From positions 1 to 64,000 of the forward strand of contig CAYNOR010000002.1 in NCBI GenBank assembly GCA_964398915.1: a stretch of DNA of 64,000 nucleotides, given 5' to 3'. The notes under the pieces were generated by a model that was not told where the DNA came from, did not search any database, and saw only the letters and a list, made by a program, of their open reading frames with translations. Position 1 is the stretch's first letter, and each line of letters begins with the position of its first letter. Position numbers and translations under genes: made by a program. This DNA comes from Tichowtungia sp964398915. Its GTDB lineage: Bacteria > Verrucomicrobiota > Kiritimatiellia > Kiritimatiellales > Tichowtungiaceae. This document shows positions 40,592-47,900 of this stretch, piece by piece.

Positions 40592-41404
40592 ATGATTATG
40601 GAATCAAAAGTGGTATTTGTAGGCGCCGGTAATATGGCAGAGGCTATTGTTAGCGGTATGGTCGCGGGCGGGTTCTGCGCTCCTGAAAAAATCATTATGA
40701 CGGATGTCCGCCCGGAGCGTCTGGCAGAACTTGAAAAAGAGTATGGCGTTTCGACATCGACCGATAACCGTGTTGTAAAAAATGCCGAAATCGTTGTGCT
40801 GGCTGTAAAACCGCAAATGATGAGCGAGGTTCTTGCCGGAATTGCACCGGTTTTACGGTCTGAAACACTGGTCATCAGCATTGCCGCCGGTATCCCTGCT
40901 GGAAAGATTGAAGCGGCCCTTGGCGGAAAACGCCGTGTGGTTCGCGTTATGCCCAACACACCGGCACTGGTCGGGCAGGGTGCTTCGGCGATTGCCGCCG
41001 GCGCTCTGGCCGATGAAGCCGACCTCGAAGTAACGGAAGCCATTCTGGGATGCGTCGGGTTGACGGTGCGTGTCAACGAGAGCGATCTGGATGCTGTGAC
41101 TGCGTTGAGCGGTTCCGGACCGGCCTATGTTTTTTATCTGCTGGAAGGCATGCTCGCCGCCGCACAAAAAATGGGGCTTGATCAAGAGACGGCCCGGAAG
41201 CTGGCGCTGAAGACCGTCGAAGGGGCGGCGCGGCTTATGGCAGACTCCGGCGAAGCCGCTGATGTTTTGCGCGCTAAAGTAACCTCCAAAGGAGGAACAA
41301 CCGAGGCCGCCATCCGGTCACTGGACGGCGAGGGTGTTAAAGAAAAAATCGTTCAGGCGCTGATGGCTGCACAAAAGCGGTCAATCGAATTGTCGCGAGG
41401 GTAG
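40592..41404 (+). CDS. proC: Pyrroline-5-carboxylate reductase
   Basis: A 270-residue ProC, which reduces pyrroline-5-carboxylate to proline. The NAD(P)-binding site is VVFVGAGNMAEAIVSGM, and VMPNTPALVGQGASA, VTALSGSGPAYVFYLLEGM and VTSKGGTTEAAI are family blocks. The ATG at 40592 has GGAGG 8 nt upstream. A longer frame from 40526 is repeat DNA. A strong terminator follows. Confidence 0.97.
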   Translation: MIMESKVVFVGAGNMAEAIVSGMVAGGFCAPEKIIMTDVRPERLAELEKEYGVSTSTDNRVVKNAEIVVLAVKPQMMSEVLAGIAPVLRSETLVISIAAGIPAGKIEAALGGKRRVVRVMPNTPALVGQGASAIAAGALADEADLEVTEAILGCVGLTVRVNESDLDAVTALSGSGPAYVFYLLEGMLAAAQKMGLDQETARKLALKTVEGAARLMADSGEAADVLRAKVTSKGGTTEAAIRSLDGEGVKEKIVQALMAAQKRSIELSRG

Positions 41405-41436
41405 AACGCTCTACCCGGAATGAGTCAGAAGAGAAT

Positions 41437-41493
41437 AAAAAAAACAGACCCCGGCTTCCCAACAATTGGTAAACTTTTGCGGGGTCTGTTTTT
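41437..41493. terminator. Bidirectional terminator between proC and the cold-shock gene
   Basis: AAAAAACAGACCCCG and CGGGGTCTGTTTTT are inverted around about 27 nt, with an A-run before and a T-run after, so it can serve both convergent genes. Confidence 0.9.
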
Positions 41494-41503
41494 GCCCGCC
41501 AGC

Positions 41504-41713
41504 TTAGGCTGGTGTTACATTGGCGGCTTGAGGACCTTTAGCACCCTGGGTTACTTCCATGGTTACTTTTTGGCCTTCTTCCAATGTCTTACGACCACTG
41601 CCGTTGATGGCGGTGTGGTGGACGAAAACATCTTTGCCGCCGTCTTCTGCAATGAAGCCAAAACCTTTTTCGGCGTTGAACCACTTAACTGTACCATTTA
41701 CTACTGAACCCAT
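41504..41713 (-). CDS. Cold-shock domain protein
   Basis: A 69-residue CspA-like protein. RNP1 is KGFGFIA and RNP2 is DVFVHHTAI, both with intact aromatic residues, after GTVKWFNAEKG. These proteins melt RNA structure and act as chaperones in cold or in growth. AGAGG precedes the ATG. The leader contains two hairpins, and a strong terminator follows the gene. Confidence 0.97.
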   Translation of the reverse strand: MGSVVNGTVKWFNAEKGFGFIAEDGGKDVFVHHTAINGSGRKTLEEGQKVTMEVTQGAKGPQAANVTPA

Positions 41714-41736
41714 ACTTTACCTCTTTACTCACTGCA

Positions 41737-41783
41737 CCAGTTTTTGACTGGCGTTACTAAACCCCTGCTTCACTGTGAAGCAG
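41737..41783 (-). promoter_or_regulatory. Structured leader of the cold-shock gene
   Basis: Two inverted repeats lie 24-70 nt upstream of the start: CCAGT...ACTGG (41737-41751) and the perfect CTGCTTCAC-T-GTGAAGCAG (41765-41783). A TTGACC lies upstream at about 41797-41802 (minus strand), but no convincing -10 box was found. A leader RNA that refolds with temperature would fit, as in other csp genes, but this is inference. Confidence 0.45.
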
Positions 41784-41931
41784 AGCAAAATTATTCGGTC
41801 AAGAGGACTCGCGCACCCTGACCGGAAACAGGTTTCTAGTCCAACTGACGCAGAACACAAGGCTTATTTTCCAATATCAAGCAGTATGCCAATTCTTTTC
41901 AGTGCCAAAACCGGGCTTGCGAAACCGCGGT

Positions 41932-42162
41932 TTATTCTTCCGGAAGAAAAGGTTCGGTGGTTAATGTGCCGCCTTTTTTCACCAGCTTTTCGATCTTTTG
42001 TTCCACTTCATTCAGTTTACCGGAACACAGCGTTACCAGCTTTGAGCCTTCCTCAAAGTGCTTGATCATCTGTTCGAGGGAAAGATCCCCGCTTTCCATT
42101 TCATCGACAATGGCTTCAAGCCGTGCGAGCGATTTTTCAAAATCTACTGTTTTTTCGGCCAT
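41932..42162 (-). CDS. xseB: Exodeoxyribonuclease VII small subunit
   Basis: A 76-residue XseB: VDFEKSLARLEAIVDEMESG followed by LSLEQMIKHFEEGSKLVTLC, the two helices of the family. It pairs with XseA, whose stop is 2 nt upstream, to degrade single-stranded DNA. Confidence 0.95.
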   Translation of the reverse strand: MAEKTVDFEKSLARLEAIVDEMESGDLSLEQMIKHFEEGSKLVTLCSGKLNEVEQKIEKLVKKGGTLTTEPFLPEE

Positions 42163-42164
42163 AA

Positions 42165-43538
42165 TCAGGACTCCTTCTTTTTGACTTCTGAAATGAATGA
42201 ACCTTTTGCCAGACGGGTTTTCAGTGCATCGCCGGTCTTGAGTTGCTCAATATCCCGCACGACGGTTCCATCGGCCTTCAGTGTCAGGCTGTAGCCGCGA
42301 TTCAACACGGACAGCGGATTAAGTGCGCGCAACTGAACTTCGAGCCGACGCAGGTTTTGTTTCCGCTCCGCCTGCGCGCTTTCCAGCCGGTGAGTCATGG
42401 TTTGCAGCAGACCCGGAAGCCTCTGGCGTTGAACCGACACAGCGTTTTTCAGCTCATGGGTCAGGCGCAGGGCCGATTCGTCGATGCGCTGCTGCCGCTG
42501 TTGCAGTCCAGAACGTAAAGCTTGCGACATGGCTTGCCGGAACCCCGGAATTTTTTCCCGTAGAACCAGTGCACGGTTTTTTAATGATCCGCTGAGCCGT
42601 ACCGATAGACGTGCAATCTGTGTTTCCAGCTCGGTTTTCACCGGTACGGCCAGTTCGGCGGCGGCGGAGGGTGTCGGCGCGCGTACATCGGCGACAAAGT
42701 CACTAATGGTAAAATCAATTTCGTGCCCGACCGCCGAGATCACCGGAATCCGTGAGGCCGCAATGGCGCGTGCGACAACCTCTTCGTTGAATGCCCAGAG
42801 ATCTTCGATACTTCCGCCACCGCGCCCGACGATTAGGAGATCAATTGGTTTTTCTAACGTGGAACAGGCTTCCAGCCTGTTTATCTGCACGATGGCCGTC
42901 CTGTTTGACTGCGTAAAGTAATTTGTTTCCTGCGATTTGGACAGGCTGGAAGCCTGTCCCACGTTGTTCAAAAACTCAATGGCGGCCGCGATGCTTTTGG
43001 CCGCGCCGTCGCCTTGTACGGTGACCGGCGCGAGTAGAATTTCAATGTTTGGAAAACGGCGTGTCAGCACGTTAATAATGTCACGGATCGCTGCGCCGGT
43101 CGGGGAGGTGACCACGCCGATTTTCTGCGGAAGCATCGGCAGCGGCTTTTTGCGGGATTCGTCAAAAAGTCCTTCGGCGGCTAGTTTGGCCTTCAATTTT
43201 TCAAACTGCTCCTGAAGGGATCCTTTACCTGCTTCTTCCATTTTTTTTGCGAGGAGCTGATAGCTTCCTCGTGGTTCATACAGGCTGGCCTGTGCGAGCA
43301 GACGCACCTTGAGTCCGTCTTTCGGCACGAAAAGCACGGAAGCGTTATTCTGTTTGAACATCGCACAGGAAACAGCCGCGGCCTCATCCTTGAGTGTGAA
43401 ATACCAGTGACCGCTGGCCTGATGTATCATGCGGGAAATTTCGCCTTCGACCCAGACTTCGCCGATGCCGTTTTCAAGCGTAAAGCGTGCGGCTCGGTTC
43501 AGTTCGGCGACGCTGTAGATTTTTCGTCTATCATCCAT
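42165..43538 (-). CDS. xseA: Exodeoxyribonuclease VII large subunit with in-frame REPIN insertion
   Basis: A 457-residue XseA. The N-terminal OB domain (VWVEGEISRMIHQASGHWYF, TLKDEAAAVSCAMF) is followed by the catalytic core IGVVTSPTGAAIRDI, LLIVGRGGGSIEDLWAFNEE and ISAVGHEIDFTISDFVADVRAPTPSAAAE, then a long coiled coil and DGTVVRDIEQLKTGDAL. Between AIEFLNN and PIDLLIVG the protein has about 36 extra residues (VGQASSLSK ... NRLEACSTLEK) encoded by a 110-bp repeat element. The frame stays open, so the protein may tolerate it as a surface loop. Confidence 0.95.
   Translation of the reverse strand: MDDRRKIYSVAELNRAARFTLENGIGEVWVEGEISRMIHQASGHWYFTLKDEAAAVSCAMFKQNNASVLFVPKDGLKVRLLAQASLYEPRGSYQLLAKKMEEAGKGSLQEQFEKLKAKLAAEGLFDESRKKPLPMLPQKIGVVTSPTGAAIRDIINVLTRRFPNIEILLAPVTVQGDGAAKSIAAAIEFLNNVGQASSLSKSQETNYFTQSNRTAIVQINRLEACSTLEKPIDLLIVGRGGGSIEDLWAFNEEVVARAIAASRIPVISAVGHEIDFTISDFVADVRAPTPSAAAELAVPVKTELETQIARLSVRLSGSLKNRALVLREKIPGFRQAMSQALRSGLQQRQQRIDESALRLTHELKNAVSVQRQRLPGLLQTMTHRLESAQAERKQNLRRLEVQLRALNPLSVLNRGYSLTLKADGTVVRDIEQLKTGDALKTRLAKGSFISEVKKKES
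42856..42965. mobile_element. REPIN-like element inside xseA
   Basis: Two inverted REP units of 26 bp, with core AGGCTTCCAGCCT and outer end AACGTGG, bound 58 bp of unrelated DNA. The left unit is 42856-42881 and the right unit 42940-42965. The same REP occurs singly at 29635 and 29801 and as a close pair at 45731-45781. No REP-associated transposase gene is present in the window. Confidence 0.85.
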
Positions 43539-43622
43539 TTTATTTTCTTAAACTCAATCTGTTCTGTCTGGAGAAAAGATCAAAACAAGTAAGGATAAAT
43601 GATTTTGATCAAATGGTATAAC

Positions 43623-44393
43623 TTATGCCCGTTCACGGATGCGTTCGATGCTTCTGGCTTTGCCGGTTCGCACGTCGATATCCACGATAACCCCTTCAAG
43701 TGCCGGGTCGTTTTTTGCCGCATCAAACTTTTGCGGCATGCCGGTAATAAAGCGCTGAACGACCGGCTCGACTTCGCGTCCGATGACCGAGTCTTTCGGG
43801 CCGGTCATGCCGAGGTCGGTGATGTAGGCTGTTCCTTTCGGCAGAATGGTTTCGTCCGAGGTCTGGACGTGAGTATGCGTGCCGACCACGGCAGTGACCC
43901 GTCCGTCGAGGTAGCGGCCCAGTGCAATTTTTTCCGAAGTCGCTTCGGCATGGAAATCAACCAGGATCGTTTTGGTCTGCGCCATACCGATCAGCCGGTC
44001 GGCGGTGCGGAAAGGGCAGTCAGCCGGATCCATGAAGACGCGTCCGATCAGGGAAATAATGCAAACCGGGCCTTCGTCTGTTTCAATTGTGGTCATACCC
44101 CGCCCGGCAGCGGTCGGCGGAAAGTTGGCGGGACGGATCAGTCGCGGCTCAGTGGCAAGCAGGGCCGTGAGTGTTTTATCATCCCAGGCATGGTCACCGA
44201 GTGTTAATACGGCGGCACCGGAGGCCATGATGGCTTCAGCGATTGAGGGAGAGGGGCCCCGTCCGCCGGCGGCATTTTCGGCATTGGCGATTACAAGGTC
44301 GATTCGGCCTTGGTCACGAAGGCTTTTCGTGACGCGCTGGAACACCTGTCGGCCTGTACTTCCGACCATATCGCCTGTAAAGAGAATTTTCAT
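43623..44393 (-). CDS. YmdB-type metallophosphoesterase (TIGR00282)
   Basis: A 256-residue phosphoesterase. Metal-binding blocks: ILFTGDMVGSTGRQ, VIANAENAAGGRG, LTLGDHAWDD, LVDFHAEATSEK and AVVGTHTHVQTSDE. Bacillus YmdB hydrolyses cyclic nucleotides and affects development and biofilm. The start is taken at the ATG 44393 (MKILF), two codons inside the longest frame. It sits upstream of xseA with a short repeat-like spacer (43539-43622). Confidence 0.9.
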   Translation of the reverse strand: MKILFTGDMVGSTGRQVFQRVTKSLRDQGRIDLVIANAENAAGGRGPSPSIAEAIMASGAAVLTLGDHAWDDKTLTALLATEPRLIRPANFPPTAAGRGMTTIETDEGPVCIISLIGRVFMDPADCPFRTADRLIGMAQTKTILVDFHAEATSEKIALGRYLDGRVTAVVGTHTHVQTSDETILPKGTAYITDLGMTGPKDSVIGREVEPVVQRFITGMPQKFDAAKNDPALEGVIVDIDVRTGKARSIERIRERA

Positions 44394-44491
44394 TAACACA
44401 CCTTGCCATAAGGGAGCTTTCGGATCACTTTCTTTTTTTGTTTTGCAACAATCTACTCGCCAAGACCGGATGGATTTACGAATGTTTAGCC

Positions 44492-45103
44492 ATGAGCTTT
44501 CCTAAAACCTTCTACCGCTGGCGACCCCATCCGTGGCACGGACTTGAAATTGGCGAAAACGCCCCCGATGTGGTTAATGCCTATATCGAAATGACACCGT
44601 TTGACTCGGTGAAGTACGAGGTGGATAAAACAACTGGGTATCTGCGGGTAGACCGTCCGCAGCTGACGTCCTCCATGCCGCCGACCCTGTACGGCTTTAT
44701 TCCGAAAACCTACTGCGGTGCGCGGGTTCAAAAACTCTCTCCCACTGCAGAGCATGGCGACGGCGACCCGCTGGATATCTGTGTCATCACCGAGCGTCCG
44801 ATTAATCGCGGCGAAGTCATTCTGCATGCCCGCGTCATCGGCGGGGTGCAAATGATCGACCACGGCGAGGCCGACGATAAAATTATCGCCGTCCTGCACG
44901 AAGATCAGTTCTGGTCGCATGTGAACAGTGTTGATCAGGTTCGGCAGGTTTTGCTCGACCGCCTGCGCCACTATTTTGAAACCTACAAACGGCCCGCCGG
45001 CGGCGAAGCCGATGTGCAGGTGATTGAAATTTACGGCGCGGACCATGCAAAAAAGGTGATTCAGGCGGCGCAGGCCGACTATGACGAAACCTACGGCGGC
45101 TGA
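44492..45103 (+). CDS. ppa: Inorganic pyrophosphatase, family I
   Basis: A 203-residue soluble pyrophosphatase. Active-site blocks: VKYEVDKTTGYLRVDR, YGFIPKTYCG and the DGDPLDICVI signature with three metal-binding Asp, then GEADDKIIAV. It removes PPi from biosynthesis. The length is somewhat larger than E. coli Ppa and close to eukaryote-like bacterial forms. The ATG at 44492 gives MSFPKTFYRW. A longer frame lacks support. Confidence 0.95.
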   Translation: MSFPKTFYRWRPHPWHGLEIGENAPDVVNAYIEMTPFDSVKYEVDKTTGYLRVDRPQLTSSMPPTLYGFIPKTYCGARVQKLSPTAEHGDGDPLDICVITERPINRGEVILHARVIGGVQMIDHGEADDKIIAVLHEDQFWSHVNSVDQVRQVLLDRLRHYFETYKRPAGGEADVQVIEIYGADHAKKVIQAAQADYDETYGG

Positions 45104-45106
45104 GGC

Positions 45107-45304
45107 ATGGATGACCGGTTAACCAAGCTCGAAGTGCTCTTTTCCGAGCAGAGCCGGATGCTGGAAGATCTCAGTGCTGAAATGTATCAGCAGCAGCAGG
45201 ACGTTATCCGGCTGAAACTTCAGATCCAGAAACTGGAAGAAAAACTGGCCGCTTCCACAGAACCGAATACCATCGGCGGTCATGAACGCCCGCCGCATTA
45301 CTGA
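45107..45304 (+). CDS. slyX: SlyX-like protein
   Basis: A 65-residue, strongly heptad-patterned protein (RLTKLEVLFSEQSRMLEDLS, VIRLKLQIQKLEEKL), ending in the PPHY tail characteristic of SlyX. It is probably a homodimeric coiled coil of unknown function. It starts 3 nt after the ppa stop, so it is in the same operon. It overlaps the next convergent gene by 7 nt. Confidence 0.8.
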   Translation: MDDRLTKLEVLFSEQSRMLEDLSAEMYQQQQDVIRLKLQIQKLEEKLAASTEPNTIGGHERPPHY

Positions 45305-45678
45305 TTAGCTATTTCGTCCGGCAGGTACATTTCCCAAGTATTACTGCATTTCATGCAATGCGCAAAAGCCCGTTTCTCCGTTTTCACCATTCGTGCAGCT
45401 ATGTGTCTGTCTACCGCCGCCAGAGTCATAAGATAAGTTAATCCTGCCGGAGAGTTTTTTTCTGGTCCGCCGATGTAATAATCTTCATTTTGTGCGCGAA
45501 CGCAGTTTTTGGAATGGCAGAAGATGCATTCCAGCTTTTCGTCGAGCGGACCGTAATCTTCTTCGGCTTCGAGTTTTTTGAGTTCTTCCGGCGGCAGGGC
45601 GTCTCGCCGCTGTTTTTCTCCAGCGGCCCAGATGAAAATCCCAGCAGGGAACAGAATCAGAAAAGATAAGCAACCCAT
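45298..45678 (-). CDS. Hypothetical membrane protein with Cys-pair zinc ribbon
   Basis: About 126 residues from the ATG at 45678 (MGCLSFLILF). In-frame ATGs at 45684 and 45696 are alternatives. A single N-terminal membrane segment, then a charged linker (LPPEELKKLEAEEDYG), then two Cys pairs, CIFCHSKNC and HCMKCSNTW, likely to bind zinc. The soluble part should be cytoplasmic or periplasmic according to the anchor. No family was recognised. Confidence 0.6.
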   Translation of the reverse strand: MGCLSFLILFPAGIFIWAAGEKQRRDALPPEELKKLEAEEDYGPLDEKLECIFCHSKNCVRAQNEDYYIGGPEKNSPAGLTYLMTLAAVDRHIAARMVKTEKRAFAHCMKCSNTWEMYLPDEIANQ

Positions 45679-45730
45679 GTTCATATCGCGGAGCATAACC
45701 GGATTTTTTCGGATATTGGAAGTTCCAAAA

Positions 45731-45781
45731 GTGGGATAGGCTTCCAGCCTGTCTGAACAGGCAGGATGCCTGTTCTACGTT
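45731..45781. repeat. Closely spaced REP pair touching the trmB stop
   Basis: GTGGGATAGGCTTCCAGCCT and following bases are inverted to AACAGGCAGGATGCCTGTTC with only 2 bp between them. It ends in the trmB stop codon, so it also forms the 3' hairpin of that transcript. The second unit has two changes in the core. Confidence 0.8.
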
Positions 45782-46364
45782 ATTTTTTCACAAACGAGCA
45801 GCGCCCTGGCGTTTTGTGGGAGAAGATCAACTCGAAGTCGGACACTTCATCGTCGGCGGGGATAAAGGGTTCGGTTTCTTCGAAGCGGTTGTCGTCTTTG
45901 ATCAGTTTGTAGATCTGCTCAAAATAGGGAAGATGGTCGGTCGAGGCGTGAATTTTTCCGCCCGGCTTCAGTGTGCGGGCGATGGCATCCATGAACAGTT
46001 CGTTGAAGATGCGGTTGTGGTGGTGTTTACCCTTAGGCCAAGGATCGGGGTAGAAAATATAGTACGTGTCCACGCTTTGCGGCGGAACGAGGTATGTGAC
46101 GGTGTAGTAGCCGTCCAGTCGCAGAACACGCAGGTTGAGCAAATTCGCCCGCAACGCCTTCCGGTTAATCCGCTTGATGCGGTTCAGCATCCGGTCGACT
46201 CCCAGAATATTAATTCCCTGAAACTTGCGCGCCCTGGCCAGCAGGAAACGGCCTTTGCCGCAGCCGAGGTCGATTTCCAGCGGGTGTTCCGGGTGATCAA
46301 AGCAGGCCGCGAAATTGATCGGGTTAAGCCACTGTTCTGGATAAATGCGCAAAGTGGGGTTCAT
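45780..46364 (-). CDS. trmB: tRNA (guanine-N7-)-methyltransferase
   Basis: A 194-residue TrmB from the ATG at 46364. SAM site EIDLGCGKGRFLLARA, substrate-binding YYIFYPDPWPKGKHHHNRI and the C-terminal FELIFSHKT. It methylates G46 of tRNA. An ATG at 46382 would add six residues (MKDESG) encoded by the ATGAAGN heptamer array immediately upstream, so the shorter start is preferred. Confidence 0.93.
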   Translation of the reverse strand: MNPTLRIYPEQWLNPINFAACFDHPEHPLEIDLGCGKGRFLLARARKFQGINILGVDRMLNRIKRINRKALRANLLNLRVLRLDGYYTVTYLVPPQSVDTYYIFYPDPWPKGKHHHNRIFNELFMDAIARTLKPGGKIHASTDHLPYFEQIYKLIKDDNRFEETEPFIPADDEVSDFELIFSHKTPGRCSFVKK

Positions 46365-46369
46365 ACCAC

Positions 46370-46400
46370 TTTCATCTTTCATACTTCATCCTTCATATTT
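46370..46400. repeat. 7-bp-period array upstream of trmB
   Basis: CAT recurs at exactly 46373, 46380, 46387 and 46394 (ATG on the coding strand of trmB). The array fills the space between the M42 peptidase stop and trmB, in place of a Shine-Dalgarno sequence. Confidence 0.75.
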
Positions 46401-46403
46401 CTC

Positions 46404-47474
46404 TTAGAACGGAATGAAGTTGGTTTTAGGTGTTATTTTTTTGACGACCGCTGCCAGCAGTTTGGACACCGCTTCGAGATCATCAAGACTCAGCAGCTCA
46501 CATGGGCTGTGCATGTAGCGCAACGGGATGCTGATCAGAGCGGTGGCCACGCCGGCACGGTTGAGCTGAATCGCGTTGGCATCGGTTCCGGTACCGCGGG
46601 CTTCCGCCACAATCTGAATCGGAATATTTTCCTCTTTAGCGGTTTTAACGATTAATTCGAACAGTTTCGGGTTGATGTTCGGTCCGCGGGCAACGACGGG
46701 GCCGCCGCCGATTTCCACTTTGCCCTCCTGATTTACAACGCTTCCAAGGTTTGGGTGATCCGTGGCAAAGGTGACGTCCACGGCGATGCCGACTGCCGGT
46801 TCGATGCCGAAGGCTGCGGTGCGTGCACCGCGCAGACCGATTTCCTCCTGAACGGTTGCCACGGCGTGTACTTCACATTGCGTAGTCATTTTTGTCAGCA
46901 GCCGGGCTGTCTCCAGAATGGCAAAAGCTCCGGCGCGGTCGTCGAAAGCGCGTCCGACCGCACGGTTATTTTCCAGTTCCTCAAAGCCGTATTGAATGAC
47001 CAGCGGATCGCCGATGCTGACCAGCTTTTCGGCCTCGGCTTTGGTTTTCACCCCGATATCGACCCAGAGATCTTTGATCTCAGAAACTTTTTTGCGCTGT
47101 TCGGCCTCCTGCAAATGGATGGCGATTTTTCCGATTACCCCGCTGATTTTTTTGCCGTTATTGCCGATAATGTGTACTCGCTGGCCCTGAGCAATCTGTG
47201 AATCCCAGCCGCCGACCGGTGAAATCCACAGAAACCCTTTATCGTCGATGTGCGAGATCAGAAACCCGATTTCATCGTAATGGCCGGCCAGCATCACTTT
47301 CAGCCTGCCGCCTTTGTTCACAACGGCATGGGAATTGCCGTGCACGTCCGTTTCCACCCGGTCGGCAAAGGTTTTGGCATAGTCCTTCCAGACCGCTGCG
47401 GCGCAGTTTTCGTAGCCGGACGGGCTGATGGCATTGATCATATCTGTGAGAAATTTCTTCGAATTTTTATTCAT
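46404..47474 (-). CDS. M42-family aminopeptidase
   Basis: A 356-residue metallo-aminopeptidase. Metal ligands: the His-Asp of LAGHYDEIGFLI, the Asp in GRAFDDRAGAFAIL, EE in ATVQEEIGLRGARTAA, the Asp in AVDVTFATDHP and the His in RYMHSPCE. M42 enzymes (glutamyl aminopeptidase, TET) form large dodecamers that trim peptides. Some relatives are annotated as endoglucanases, which is not supported by the motif set. Confidence 0.93.
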   Translation of the reverse strand: MNKNSKKFLTDMINAISPSGYENCAAAVWKDYAKTFADRVETDVHGNSHAVVNKGGRLKVMLAGHYDEIGFLISHIDDKGFLWISPVGGWDSQIAQGQRVHIIGNNGKKISGVIGKIAIHLQEAEQRKKVSEIKDLWVDIGVKTKAEAEKLVSIGDPLVIQYGFEELENNRAVGRAFDDRAGAFAILETARLLTKMTTQCEVHAVATVQEEIGLRGARTAAFGIEPAVGIAVDVTFATDHPNLGSVVNQEGKVEIGGGPVVARGPNINPKLFELIVKTAKEENIPIQIVAEARGTGTDANAIQLNRAGVATALISIPLRYMHSPCELLSLDDLEAVSKLLAAVVKKITPKTNFIPF

Positions 47475-47501
47475 AGGGGTTCCTTAATGTGGTCGCCATT
47501 G

Positions 47502-47516
47502 TTTCAATGTTTTGAA
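47502..47516. repeat. Dispersed palindrome between M42 gene and gatC
   Basis: TTTCAATGTTTTGAA with TTTCAA/TTTGAA arms, in the divergent promoter region between the M42 peptidase and gatC genes. Same orientation (central G on +) as most other copies. Confidence 0.55.
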
Positions 47517-47557
47517 CTTTTACAACCGAATTTTGTGAGGATTCGAAAAGTGTCCGC

Positions 47558-47586
47558 TTGCCCCGCCGGAACGGCCTGTCTATAGT
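47558..47586 (+). promoter_or_regulatory. Promoter of gatCA
   Basis: TTGCCC (47558-47563) and TATAGT (47581-47586), 17-bp spacer, 22 nt before the gatC ATG, with GGAG close to the start. Confidence 0.6.
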
Positions 47587-47607
47587 GCCTGACTTTCGGA
47601 GAAAAAC

Positions 47608-47898
47608 ATGGCTGATGTAACCCATATGGATGTTTCCTATATCGCACACCTAGCGCGAATCCACCTCGCGGACGGAGAAGCAGAGTTGTTCCAAGGACAG
47701 CTTGATCAGGTGCTTACCTATGTTGAGCAACTGGGTGAACTCGACGTATCGAACGTCGAGCCGACGGCGCATGCTATGGCTTTGGTCAATGTGCTCCGCG
47801 ACGATACACCGCGTCCGTCGCTCGACCATGATGCTGTGATTGCCAACGCCCCCGCCGCCCGCGACGGGCAGATTCTTGTCCCCAAAATTATGGAATAA
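47608..47898 (+). CDS. gatC: Asp/Glu-tRNA amidotransferase subunit C
   Basis: A 96-residue GatC. VSYIAHLARIHLADGEAELF, QLDQVLTYVEQLGELD and the C-terminal ANAPAARDGQILVPKIME are standard. It holds GatA and GatB together in the transamidation of mischarged Glu-tRNA(Gln) or Asp-tRNA(Asn). gatA follows after 2 nt. Confidence 0.97.
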   Translation: MADVTHMDVSYIAHLARIHLADGEAELFQGQLDQVLTYVEQLGELDVSNVEPTAHAMALVNVLRDDTPRPSLDHDAVIANAPAARDGQILVPKIME

Positions 47899-47900
47899 CC

